Positions 1-12,082 of a DNA stretch of 64,000 nucleotides are shown one piece after another. Position numbers and translations under genes: made by a program. Location: the NCBI GenBank assembly GCA_905331475.1, contig CAJNYU010001750.1, forward strand, positions 1 through 64,000. The letters run 5' to 3'. Source of the stretch: Rotaria socialis. Taxonomy: Eukaryota; Rotifera; Eurotatoria; Philodinida; Philodinidae. Position 1 is the stretch's first letter, and each line of letters begins with the position of its first letter. Below the pieces are notes generated by a model, which saw only the letters and a program-made list of their open reading frames with translations, did no database searches and was not told the origin of the DNA.

Positions 1-1399
1 GAAAAGGACTATATTTAATGCGATGCGAAGCGATGATCTCAAGAACGGAATTTCGCCTGATGCTCGTTGAAACGATTTTATTAAAATTAAGATCTCTATA
101 TGCTACAAATTCTTTTCGATTTCTCCCGTCGAATTTGACTTGGACAAAGTAAAATATGGATCATATTTTTCACTTAGTCGATTTTATGCAGTCAGACTTG
201 GCGTTGATTTAAGCATGATTAAAAAGTTCACAATTAATTTCATAAATTTTATTAAATCCTGAAAATTCCTTAGTCTAAAAATCAATAAATATTTAATCGT
301 CAATCATTTAAATAAAAGGCCGCATATGTTTGCTTATTGATGCTGAATTGTATGAATGTAAACATCGTTGCTGTTAAAATGAGACAAAATACTGGTAGTA
401 ACACTATCTAACTTCAAGGCCAACGGATGTAGAATATGTTATAGGCTTTTCGTGGTTGTCAAGTTTTCGTGAAAATGGATAATGCAATCAGATAAAAACC
501 TTCATCTTGCTTACTGTTTATAAATGATCAACATTTTCATTCTCAAATTCGTATCCTTAGTTCTTTTTCTATAACGAAAATTTGAATAAAAAGATTCAGC
601 AGAATTTGATTCAAACGCAGCTTATACTGTTCAGATCTTATAAATACAAAACTTCGTGAAGCTAAACAACGTGTAATAGTTCGATTAAGACAATTGGCTA
701 GGCGAAGTTTCTCGTCACTTAAATAATTTTATATTTTACAAAAAAAACAAAGGAATGAAACTTGTTGGAAGTAATCTAAATTAAAAAATAAAATATATCT
801 CTACTCATAGCTTGAAATCAATGGAGTGTTGAAATACAATCATGAAAACGATGCACCTACCTTTTAAAAATATGAAATACTTTCAGATTTGTTCATTAAT
901 ACCCTAGGACTATCACATAAAAAGACGAAGCAAAACGTATGCAGTTCATGTTACTAATCGTCATACTAATTCAAAGATATTGATATTTTGCCCATTGTCT
1001 GTTTTTCTTATCATGCAAACAGAGAAGCTATAATCCAACTGAATTTTAATAATCATGTTTGTTAAAATGTGATTCTCTAATTCAAAGTACATTTTTTTTC
1101 TGTTTTGATGGCATATTGATTTTATCCGATTCGACTCTCTCGAGCTCGACAGCATCTGATCAAACTTTACAAAGAACACTATTTTCTCGAAAAACGTTTT
1201 TTTCACTAAAAAAGTTGAGGATCATAAACTCTGAAAATCTCACGCCAGATTACAGTTCCCCGACCCCGATTACCTTCGGTCAAACCTATCCCTGCAGGAT
1301 ATTGTTTGATGTTAGTTAAGTTTATGCATCAGCTTTCCTATTGGACGAGCGAACGCATTTAACTCGTTTTTCGTAATGCCCTCCTTTCAGTAGGGGGAA

Positions 1400-2230
1400 T
1401 AAAACGGCCAAGATATAAGAGTATAGTCGTAAAGGCATGCTGAAAATAAAAGGATTGTAATGGTGTAGATATCAAGGTATGGATAACGAGGTATAGCTAT
1501 AAGATACAGTATTAAGGTTAGAGAAATAAGGACGTATCTATAAGGCTACTCTCTGAAGCTACCTGGTTTCATCAAATTTCAAGGGAAAACGACTAAAAAT
1601 AGCCATAATAATTTTTAAAGGTTGTAGTGATTGAAAACACCACAAACTTCTGGTTTCAAATGATCATTATAACTGCTTTTTTCTTAGAATCACATGATCG
1701 AACAATAAAAAAAACTTATAGCAATTTCTCTTTTGTTGGAAATTCTTCAAATAGATTTCATCCAAATGGTAAGTTTCATTTCAGAATAGAAAACTAATAT
1801 CAATATTTCTTTTTTTTTGTGTATCTTTTTACGATTGTATCATTCCAAGGGTAATTCACATTGAAGAATCTGTGTGACTGCCGACATTTTTCAGATCTTT
1901 CATTGTATTCTCACCTTGGTGAGCTTTGAAACCTTTTTGCAGTTTCTGATATTGGTTTGTGAGAAAGTACTGTAACTATTTGTTTCGGTTCAGAAGACTT
2001 TGAACACTAATATTCGGAAACTATGAAAGGTTTTCAGATAGTGACAAAATCGGAAAGGCTCTAAAGTTTTCTCGGAAACACACTTTTTTAGGAAATATAC
2101 AAATAAGGATATAGTTGTAAGGGTATAGATGTAAAGTATATAGTAATAAGGATATAGTTTTAAGGGTAAAGTTGTAAGGGTATGGATATATGAATATCGA
2201 AATAGGGATACAGAGATAAAGGAAATCCAA
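1400..2230. repeat. Degenerate short tandem repeat in two patches
   Basis: Two patches, about 1400-1550 and 2095-2225, are made of diverged repeats of roughly 18-24 nt built on the words AAGGATATAG and TTGTAAGGGTATAG. The ~550 bp between them lack the repeat. The pattern is seen directly; the exact period and copy number were not computed. It may be a decayed minisatellite or subterminal repeats of an old element. Confidence 0.55.
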
Positions 2231-3578
2231 ACGGTAAATCATTTAAATAATGGAACACTTTATACGTAGGATAGAACCTTTTTTGAAGAAAAATCACATA
2301 TGGTTTCGTTATTTCTCTACTGAACCTTCTTCGAGGGTTCTGCGTTTTACCTGATACCAAAACCACTAAAAGAGTTCTGTAAAACTCCTTTTTTTTCTTT
2401 CAGAGTAGTTGTCAACAAAAATTATATAGTACTCAAAACCAAAAAAGTGATGCAACGCATTTGTAATTACTTTTTTCAAGAATAACTAACGTCTTTGGTG
2501 TAATGCAATGAATAACAACGAAACTGTATCGTAAACTTAAACAACTACTTTTCATGTTGGATTCAAATGTCCTAATTCAAATAGTAAATGTATCATAAAA
2601 AGTCGATTACTGATTAAACATGTTCGTAACTTTTTTTATTTTCATCCAATCCATTCAAGACTAATATCAGAACACCTCATATATTGCTAATATAATAAAC
2701 TCGTCATAGTTCACCTACAAATAAATGCAAATTATCTTGATAGAATATTCTACTATGAAATCAATAGTTTTGCTACCAATTACATTTTAAAGTTTTTACA
2801 AAACTAAAATTCTAATAATAAAAAGAATAAAATTGTTAGGAACATATCTGAATTTCAAGCAAAATTTAAGATAACAAATAGGAAATCATTTTTATAGTGT
2901 AACTTCATATATAAATGCAATGTTAATATACTAAGTACAACTTCGAAGAGAATAATCATGATCAGAATGAATGCGCAAGAAAGATTGAAAAAATAATCTA
3001 ATTGCACATTTTCATTGTCATTTTCTACATTGTGACCGAACTAATAATAAATATATGTACTATTCGATAAATATTATTTTGTAGTGTGAGTGCCAGTTTG
3101 TAGTTTTGGTGAGTCAAAGGAAAAGACTACTTCTTCAACGTATTCTAGTCGCAAAACGTTTCTCTATCACCTAGTGTTCTATAACACTTTCTTGATTATC
3201 AGATGATTGTTTTTTAAACTCCTTGACTTTAAAGGTGAATATTCACAAAAAAGCCATGTCCATCATTGATGTTCACCTTCGAAAGAAATATATGAACTTC
3301 ATAATAAAAGGTCGTAACTTCCTATTTTGACGAGAGCCTTAGATGAATGACAGATTATAGCGAAGATGTAGCGAGAACAAATGATAGTAACAATCAAAAT
3401 AGTGAAGACCAAAGAAATGGTAAGAATAGTGAACGTGACTGAATCCAGAATTAAACAATAAGAAATAAAAATTGTAAACGAATTTTATTCACAAACAGAC
3501 ACGCACAAATGCAACTGAACTCTTAAATATATATTGAATACGTATGCCTGTGAACCATGAGCAAAAATGTTACTAATA

Positions 3579-3684
3579 CACACCAGAGACCGAAACGAAT
3601 GACGAAAGTACCATTCAATTCAATTCGACTTTTTTTTTGAATTTTTTTATTCATTATATTCGATTTCGGTCTCTGGTACACACT
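3579..3684. repeat. Imperfect inverted repeat (hairpin)
   Basis: The left arm at about 3579-3598 contains ACCAGAGACCGAAA. Its reverse complement occurs at about 3661-3682, with a ~60-nt T-rich spacer. This could be the end pair of a very short decayed foldback element. No target duplication was identified. Confidence 0.5.
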
Positions 3685-4238
3685 GATTACACATATTCGA
3701 TCGAATTGTGTCATCGGTATTGAGCAATGATGATTTATTATGAAATCTATTCATATCATAAGATCATTATATGAACACATAACAATCCATTCAAATTTGT
3801 ATGTACCCATAAGTATTTGTACTATAGAAAGAAAAAGGAAGCTCAAAACTTGTTCGTATCATTTTGCTTTCATCTCATCAAGTACATAACAAATATAGTT
3901 AATCTTCTAGTATTTACATATCACATTGTCATCAAATATTTTTATACAAATCATTCTATGAGGGTGTGTATTAATTATATCACAACGGAATGACCGCGAA
4001 AAAAAGATCGCATTTTGCTATGGTGATATCGACATAAAAAGAATACAATTAATATAATTTTTATTCCAGTTATAAACTTTATTCTTGAAATATCAAATTG
4101 ATTTTTTTGAACTAATCAAAAAAAATGAAACCATATAACATTACAAAAAAAAGAATAATTAATGCCAAGCAATGTCTACGACTACTCTTGTTTTTTTTTC
4201 ATCTGTTGTAACTATCTGTCTAAGTATTATTTAACTGA

Positions 4239-6737
4239 TCAAAAAATAAGGTCTTTAGCGATTGGTAAATTTTTGAAAAAATGAAGAAGTGTACTAGCAT
4301 AAGAAAGAATCGGTTTTGTCATTAAATCTGTATCAGACAATTGGCCGAATAATCGATGATACAATCGATATGGTGCTAATGCAAAATGAGCCACTTTATG
4401 AGATTTAACAAGTGCATAACACGATGCATGAACATTGTTAACCACAATTGTACCTTGTTCAGTTAATGGAGCCATAAGACCTTGTTTATGAACATCAGCT
4501 ATTTCTACAACTTCTTCCCATTCTGTCTCATTTTCATGGCTCGATAATAAGACACGTATTTCATCACCTTTATTTAATGTTTCAGCCCAAACAAAACCAT
4601 CTTTACGTTGATTAATTAAATGACGACTTGATAATTCAATAGTTGAACTTCTTGTACGAACACGTTTATATATCGCTTGTCCATCAAGTTCTCGATGAAG
4701 AAAGGCAATGATCGGCGAATAGCTTACTTGATCTTCTTCATTGATGATACGAACTTGTGAACCGATTTGTAAAGATGATAATGGAACTTTACCAATATTG
4801 AGAACATCAACAGTGGCATCGGATGGAAAACATTCAACCTCTACAAAATCGATAGACATATAGAAATATTCAAGATAACTTTTAAAATCATCTTACGTTC
4901 ACAATAAATTCCTTTATTTCGATTACGACATTGACAATAAAATTGATTGTCAGCTTTTCGTACACAATAACCACCATTTAAACATGGCGACGGACTACAT
5001 GGATCATTACTACAGGTTGGACCAGAGAATTCAGCTGGACAACTACAACCACCATATGGTTCTTCATTAGTACGAATGCATGTACCTAAAAGCCAAAATG
5101 TCGAAATGCTTTATTCATCATAAACACATTACCTCCATTAAGACAAGGAAATGTTGCACAAAAATCTGTTGAATCACATCGTGGACCAGCAAAACCTGTT
5201 TTGCAAATACATTGATTGGCAACACAAACACCCTTAAATAAATAATCATGGTTAAAGTTACATTAAAAATATATCGCATTGTTTCTTACTTGTGTACCAT
5301 GGCAAGTAGCATCACCACATGGTACATAACTAAATTGGTTACAAGTTAAACCACGAAATACTGGTGTACATAAGCATTGTGCTAAAAATGTACAATAATT
5401 TGAAAACACAAGAAAACAAGCACATCGGACTTTCTACCTTGATTATTTTCTAATAAAACGCAAGTACCACCATTTTTACTAAAAATGAAACAGGATAGAA
5501 AAATTTTCATAAAATTGAAAAAAAGCATTTTTCTTTTTACCAAGGATTTGGATTACAAGAAACAGCTCGTATAGATATTTCACAATAAAGACCACGATAT
5601 TCTCCTGAACATCGGCAGTAACCTTGAAAACCGCCTACTTCTACACAAGTACCATCATTTAAACATGGACTTGACGAACAATAACCGTCAGGTACTTGAG
5701 CAGCAATTGTCATATTACGAAATGAACGTTCACAGTAATCACCAATATATCCATCACGACAAACACAAATTCCCTATTCAAAGAAAAACAAAGCATTCGT
5801 ATCTTTCGAGAAAAAAATCTATTTTTCTAATCGAACTTTGGTCGTGGCTGTATTTGTAACGAAACAAGTGCCACCATTGTCACATGGATTTGTTAAACAA
5901 AAAACGAATTGTGAATGCGTTTCCGGAGCTGCAGTGACAATACTGCTAGGAGGATTCATGCGTTGTGTATTGCCATTTGATGCACTGCCTAAATTAGCAA
6001 TAACAGCTAATGTTTCAGCATCGAATTGTTTATATTCAACATGTGGTAAATTATCAGTTGATTTTGATTGTAATCTGTTTTTTTTATATTGACAATATTC
6101 ACCAGAGAAATCTGCTGAGCATGTACATCGTGCACCATAAGCTAAAAGCAAATTTCAGAATAGCATTTTTTTCTTAACTAAAGTAAGTTCCTTTTTCTTT
6201 GTCTACAAACCAGCTTCTACACATGTTCCGTCATTGTAACACGTGTTTCGTTGACATGAAGCTACTGTACGACAATTTTTACCAGAGTGATTAGATGGAC
6301 ACAAACAAATATAATCGAAATTTGCTACATCAACGCAAGTACCACCAAACCAACATGGATTAGTATCACATGGCGAAGTTGTATTACACAAACGTTGACA
6401 CGTTTCACCGCAAACATTCTTTCAAACAGAAAATTATTTAAATAAAAAAAACTGAATCATAAACAAGCGTACTTTAGCACAATGACAACTTTTCTTGATT
6501 AATCCATTGGAAAGACGTAATAATTCACAATTACCACTACGACAATCATCCGTTTGACAAATTTCTATGGCAAGAAAAAAATTCAAATGAAAACACAAAG
6601 TAACAACTGCACAGTATCATTTTGCATTTACCAGCATTGATGGAAGAAGAAATTAAATGAATAAAAATAATAAACAGAAGAGCCTAAAGAATATTATTAT
6701 AATACAGTGTTGAACAACTGTTCTTGCTTACCTTCAT
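4239..6737 (-). CDS. Secreted EGF-repeat protein with C-terminal hedgehog-type Hint (Hog) domain
   Basis: Eleven exons: 6732-6737, 6632-6683, 6473-6564, 6211-6418, 5837-6141, 5541-5773, 5438-5478, 5290-5381, 5133-5232, 4897-5085 and 4239-4840. They sum to 1920 nt (639 aa). A signal peptide begins MKALLFIIFIHL. About eight or nine EGF-like modules with six-cysteine spacing follow (residues ~20-440). The Hint domain starts at Cys443 in the context VECFPSDATV, the position of the hedgehog nucleophile. Ser510-x-x-His513 stands where hedgehog has Thr-x-x-His, and Cys580 lies in HASCYA as in Hog domains. The tail APYRLYHRL resembles hedgehog C-termini. In hedgehog this domain cleaves itself and attaches a sterol to the N-terminal part; here the released part would be an EGF chain, since no Hedge domain is present. 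The ATG at 4859 is not the start: a 56-nt intron (4841-4896) covers it. The autoprocessing role is inferred from family residues. Confidence 0.88.
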
Positions 6738-7224
6738 GATTGAATAGAACAACAACTCCTATTCAATAGACCTTTCTTTTCTCAAGTGATATTAATGATA
6801 AGGATGATCGATCTTTTTTTCTTTTCTTATGCAAAGTAGGTAGGTTGATAGAATATGTATATGCGAAAGTTGATCCTGTTCAAATGTCAACATAGCTGAA
6901 GATGATACAAGACGTTTGTTTGATTCAGAATGGATGACATAAGTAATCAAACAATCGTGTGATGACCTTACATGAGGATTTAATCGTTTTTGTTTGAGAA
7001 TAGAAACGAAAGAATTTAGGTGCAGATTTTCTTTGAAAATAAAATAGGACAATGTATTCAAATGACCTTGCCAAAGTAAAATATGCTAATGTGAAACGAG
7101 AGAGAATTTGTATTAGGAGGGAGGAGAGATAAACGCGTATACAAACAACAATTACAAAGAAGGATAAGAAAAAAAAAGATTATTATAAAGTTTGAATAGG
7201 CAAAACACAATAGAAAAATAGGTA
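6738..7224. other. Intergenic: upstream of EGF-Hint gene, downstream of SLC6 gene
   Basis: 487 bp between the start of the EGF-Hint gene and the stop of the transporter gene, both on the minus strand. It should hold the promoter of the former and the 3' end of the latter. The minus frame at 6792-7061 resembles nothing known. Confidence 0.6.
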
Positions 7225-10067
7225 TTAAATTGTCTCTTCAGAAATATATTTTTTCAATACATGATTTGTACTAATTATTATATCAGGATTTTGATTTCTT
7301 TGCCGTTCTTTCCACGGTGTTATTGCCAAGCGAAATCTCTATTAGAAAAGAAGAGCACAAAAGAATGCTTCAATAGGAAAGAAAAATTCACGTTCTTACC
7401 GTCGCTAAACTTCCTTTTTCAATTAATAATTGATAGATAGCAACAGCAGGTATAAATATAACTGATGACAATGCAAACATCCAACCAAGTAAATGACTCC
7501 AATCGGGATACTAAATGAAACCGATACGAATTATTTTGATGAATACAAAACAAAACAAAAAAACTCAAACCTTATAATAAAATGGATCAGTGGGCTCTCC
7601 ATAACTTGGATTCGTATAGCGGACTAAACCGAAAATAATAATTCCCTTAAAGAAAACGAAGCTTTTTTAAACATCTCATTTCTTTTAATTTTTTGTCTTT
7701 ACTCCAAGAAATGCAGGTGCAGCAAAACACCATGTACCAATCCAAAATTTGCCTGGTTTTGTTCCAAGCATTTCTTGAACATCTTCACTTATACGTTGTA
7801 TTCCATAGAGCCATGATACAGCTATTGCTTCAAAAAACACGGCAATTATAATTGAATAGAATGCTAAACAAACAATGTTTATTTTCAATAAAGACCATGA
7901 ATATCGAGGCATATCATTTCTTTTTTGTTTTACCGGCATAATTTTGTAATAGTTCAACAAAGTAAACTCCCGCATCAGTACAACTCGGAATACCAATAAG
8001 AAAATAGAAGAAAAATAAAATACCAACAAACCATTCTCGATGACGACGTAGTACAGGAAATTCATCACTTAATGCCGTTATTATTGCTTCACTTCCTCCG
8101 AACTATTGAACATATGAACAATATGAATCATCGGAAAACGATACCTTAGTAAATAGTACATACCGATGAATCTAAACCCAGTGTTAGCAACATTAAAAAG
8201 AAGAATACGGCCCACACCGGTGCCCATGGCATTGTTGCGATCGCTTCCGGATAGACAATAAAAACAAGTGTTGATCCTTGTTCGGCTACATCTTTTATAG
8301 CTCGTCCTGATACTTCACTCATATAACCCTTGAAAAAAAAGGAAAATTTCTGAAATTTTAAGTATATGTGTATACATTCAATATTACCAAGAACATAAAT
8401 ATTACAAAACCACTTGCAAAACTTGTTAAACTATTCACAGCTACAGTTATCATTGCATCTCTAAAAGAAAAAAAATAATAATAGAACCAGAGAATTGAAA
8501 ATAAACTTTCTTACCGAAAAACATTATGATGAAAATCATTATAACTTGCAAATGCCATTAATACACCAAAACCAGGTCCCAGTGAAAAGAATGTTTGTGA
8601 TGCAGCATCAACCCATACAGATGCATCATTCAATTTACTTAAATCAGGACGTATATAATATTCGATACCTTTCATTGAACCGTTTAGGAAAAGACCACGT
8701 ATCATGAGAATGGTAAGTACAACATAAGGAAACAGTGCAGTGAACCAAACAACCTATAGACAAACGAAAAACACAAGTATCATAGTAAAGATCAATAGTT
8801 GATTTTTTTTGTATGCTACCTTGCCAGATGTTTTAACACCTTTCCACATGGAAAAATAGCAAATTAAATAGATAATTGCAAGACAAGCCAAATTTTCCCA
8901 ATTAATATTTCCTAAATTCTCTAAACTAAGGCTACGTGTTTTATCTAGACGATAGACTTGTAAACTGAAATAAAACAAAATACTAATTTAAAATTAATTT
9001 CAATTGAACACTTTTACTGAAAATATTCTTGTGCTGGTGAAACAATTTTTGAGTGTTTTAAACTTTCAGAGCAATTTTCATACAATAGACTGGTTTCGAA
9101 TGAATTTTGTTCATTGGGATTTATTCGCGAAAGATCTATTGTTGTATTCAAAGTATTATTCAATTGATTAATACAATTCTCTAGAAAACGGCGACGTGTA
9201 TTGACTGTTGAGCAATCTGGTGTAGTCCACCGATGATCTAAAGATGAATTTTTATTTTTTGTTTTCTCCAAAGAAATGAACGATTTTCAAAGCAAACAAA
9301 GACATACTGCAATCACTCCATGGTAAAATTTTCCGGAATGAAGCAAATAGATAATAGAGACCCCATGATATGACAACATTATAATAAAAATCAGTATAGA
9401 ATGCAATGACAGTTACAGCCCAACCGATTCCAGCTAACAACGGACAAATTTTTCTCCAACATGTGATTGCACCTTGCCGATAATATTGTCCAAGTAAGAG
9501 TTCCAAATAAAATAAAGGCATACCACCGAGTAAAACTGAAAGAACGTAAGGAATAAGAAAGGCACCTAAATTGAAATTCAAATGAATATTTTAGGAAAAT
9601 ACGCATAGATAACTATATATTTGTTTTTCAAAAAACGAACCTCCACCATTTTTATAGCATAAATACGGAAAACGCCATATATTAGCAAGATCAACAGCGA
9701 AACCAATAATAGATAAAAGAAAGTCAAGTTGTTTACTCCATTGTTCACGTGCTTCTGGTTGTTCTTCATCTGGCTTATTAATTGCTAATTCGGTGGTGCT
9801 AATATTAACAATGGTTATACTACGTTTCTTTTTTGAATTATGATGATCATCTTTATCTTCTAGTAAGGCATCATTACTTATCATCGGCGCTGAATTTGTA
9901 CGATTATTCGTCAGAAGTGTGTTTTCAAACGAATGTCTTCGTTCAACCTCATTGGTTTCATCTGAAAAGAAATTCAAAATTTCATGAGATGCTAATTATA
10001 ATCTGCATGTGTGCAACTTACGATCAGCCCTATTAATACTATGATGGCTTAGAATTCGTTTAACCAT
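7225..10067 (-). CDS. SLC6 sodium-coupled monoamine (serotonin/dopamine-type) transporter
   Basis: Thirteen exons: 10022-10067, 9641-9961, 9308-9565, 9018-9237, 8820-8964, 8515-8753, 8388-8460, 8164-8328, 7934-8102, 7703-7863, 7571-7645, 7400-7510 and 7225-7338. They total 2097 nt (698 aa), a little longer than human SERT. Twelve membrane segments follow a ~95-residue hydrophilic N-terminus. TM1 reads [14 protein letters not shown]; its Asp (about residue 106) is the amine-binding aspartate that marks monoamine transporters and is Gly in amino-acid and GABA members. TM6 has [18 protein letters not shown]. The large loop between TM3 and TM4 has paired Cys and Asn-x-Ser/Thr sites. Unusual: TM3 reads AFYTDFYYN, with Thr-Asp where SERT has Ile-Ala at positions 172-173. 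Start: ATG at 10067, spliced in frame to the next exon. Function: plasma-membrane re-uptake of a biogenic amine with Na+ and Cl-; the exact substrate cannot be decided. Confidence 0.92.
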
Positions 10068-11023
10068 TGGACGGTTTTTCTTGCCTTCGATGTTCACACG
10101 ATAATCGTCATGGTATGAAAATTTTCAAATGAAAAAGAGAAGAAGAAGTAGGCATTCATGAAGATTCCTGTTCAATCTTTCATATTATGTAAAAGATAGA
10201 AAAAGCTTTTAATCGGCGAGATTGGTTGTTGTCGTTTGTTCTATCGTTATTCCCTCGTTTCTTTTGCCCGATCGTGTTTTCAATAATTAAGCACAATGAC
10301 AGATTTTCAAACGAAGAAAAAATAATCTTAGAGCAATCGGAGAATATCGTTATAAATTTTCCTTTTTATTACGAGCATATACTAAATGCTTTGTTCTCTA
10401 ATGTCAATCTATAGATTGTCTCATCGGTAAATGCTCATACATATATTCACGTATATAAAATTTGTACGTTGAGAGACTATCCATAAGAGTGCTCCTATGT
10501 CAGGAGAGAAAAAGGTAAGAAAGAAACAAATGAACAATAATAATAAAAAACGATATTTTTACATTTATAAAAGCAGAATGCTTTTTCTTCTTCTTCTTTT
10601 TATTACTATGCTGATTATATTACAAATAAACTTGCATTTGTAAAGCCGGATGTAGAATCGAATAGTATTATTTACCTATTGGCGACTCGGCCGTTATCGA
10701 ACTGTTTCCGTTCTTAAAACGATTTAGATCGTGATCGATTGTGCTAATACGGAAATGAAAACCGAATAAAGAGACATTAAAAGAACATTTATATTCTTCT
10801 TAGAATTCAAAAGAAATCATATCAATGATGAGTAACACTAGATCGACTTGATTATTGTTTGAAGATGTTTAGTAAATAGATTAAGCATATAGGATGGAAA
10901 CAAAAGCAATCTGTAACTTATTCATACTATTTAAATTAGTAGATAGATGTATACATATGTTAACAATCAAGAAAATTTTAGTTCGAATTAAGACATATCA
11001 TGCTTTTATTTGACATATATATG
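10068..11023. other. Intergenic: upstream of the monoamine transporter
   Basis: AT-rich sequence with no coding signal. The + frame at 10226-10414 is not recognisable. It should contain the transporter promoter. The stretch ends at the inverted-repeat element. Confidence 0.6.
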
Positions 11024-11989
11024 TATATATACTTAGGTCTGACCAGAAGTTCTGCAATTTTAAAAAACGAAATTAAAGAAAAGGAGAAAGTTCGAGTTTT
11101 ATTTTATTGAATGTTGATGATAGCTGTCATGATTATATATATATATATATCAAGTTGAATCCTTTCTAACAATTTGTTAAAAGATTTTTTTTAGGTCTTT
11201 TTCGAAAAAAATTTTGGGTACCTTGGATACCACATGAACTAATCATATTTTATTTATTTAATTAGTTAAATTACGTCCAATAGAATTGGTTAGCCAAAAA
11301 TGGCATAGTATCAGGGCTGGCGAATATGATGGATATGACATTATATTGATTCCTTCTTCTGTCATTTAATTAATAACATTAAATAAGGACGGAGTCAACG
11401 ATGATCGCCAAGCAATTTTGTACATTTTGGCCCTGATATTTCTGTTTGTTTCCATATTTCGTTAACAAAAGGCGTCGGACAATTTTCAATATAATACTTG
11501 TGACCTGCAGTCTTGCCTTTATCTATACTGAGGACTATTTGATTTAAAGAATATACTAAGCAAAGCCTTGGTTAAAATCTGTCATCATGAACAATATATT
11601 GCCTTTAACGATTCATTTTCAATAAGCCAGCTAGCAACAGATGACTTATGATTATGACTAACCTATGTAAAATAAATCCATATCCCATCACTAGTAGTGC
11701 TAGAACGCAACTGCCATGATCGAACAAAATTTCACTAAATTTTTAAAACACTGAAGTATGATTAGTTCATGTGGTATCCAAGGTACCTAAAATGTTTTTC
11801 GAAAAAGAGCTCAAAAAAATCTTTTAACAAATTGTTAGAAAGGATTCAACTTGATATACATATATATATATATATATAATCATGACAGCTATTATCAACA
11901 TTCAATAAAATAAAACTCGAACTTTCTCCTTTTCTTTAATTTCGTTTTTTAAAATTGCAGAACTTTTGGTTAGACCTAAGTATATATTT
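11024..11989. mobile_element. Non-autonomous DNA element with ~220-bp terminal inverted repeats
   Basis: The left arm, about 11024-11244, reads inwards from CTTAGGTCTGACCAGAAG. It recurs as a close reverse complement at 11760-11989, which ends in ...GGTTAGACCTAAG. Differences include a few substitutions and a longer TA run in the right arm. The ~515 bp between the arms have no transposase frame. Both ends lie in TATATA sequence, so a TA target duplication (Tc1/mariner style) is possible but cannot be told from local TA repeats. Confidence 0.8.
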
Positions 11990-12082
11990 ATTAAGAATAG
12001 AACAAACACCAAACGAAAATACAAGATAATCGGTAAAAGAAAGTGAAATATATATATATATTTTTTTTTCTTCTTCTAATAA

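Larger units (their letters stand above)
1..4238. other. Long AT-rich stretch without a recognised gene
   Basis: No open frame here reads like a known family. Frames at 961-1319 and 2021-2366 are short and low complexity. The region holds two patches of degenerate short tandem repeats (about 1400-1550 and 2095-2225) and a hairpin-forming inverted repeat (3579-3684), listed separately. A short coding-like piece with a donor-like signal lies at about 3348-3421 on the + strand, but no continuing exon was found. Confidence 0.6.

Noticed and set aside
3348-3421. Possible short first exon on + strand with a donor-like AAATGgtaaga
   Set aside because: No continuing exon with sensible protein was found downstream before the EGF-Hint gene.
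4841-4859. ATG at 4859 as start of a stand-alone Hint protein
   Set aside because: It lies inside a 56-nt GT-AG intron; splicing the EGF exon to 4840 restores CEQVECFPSD in frame.
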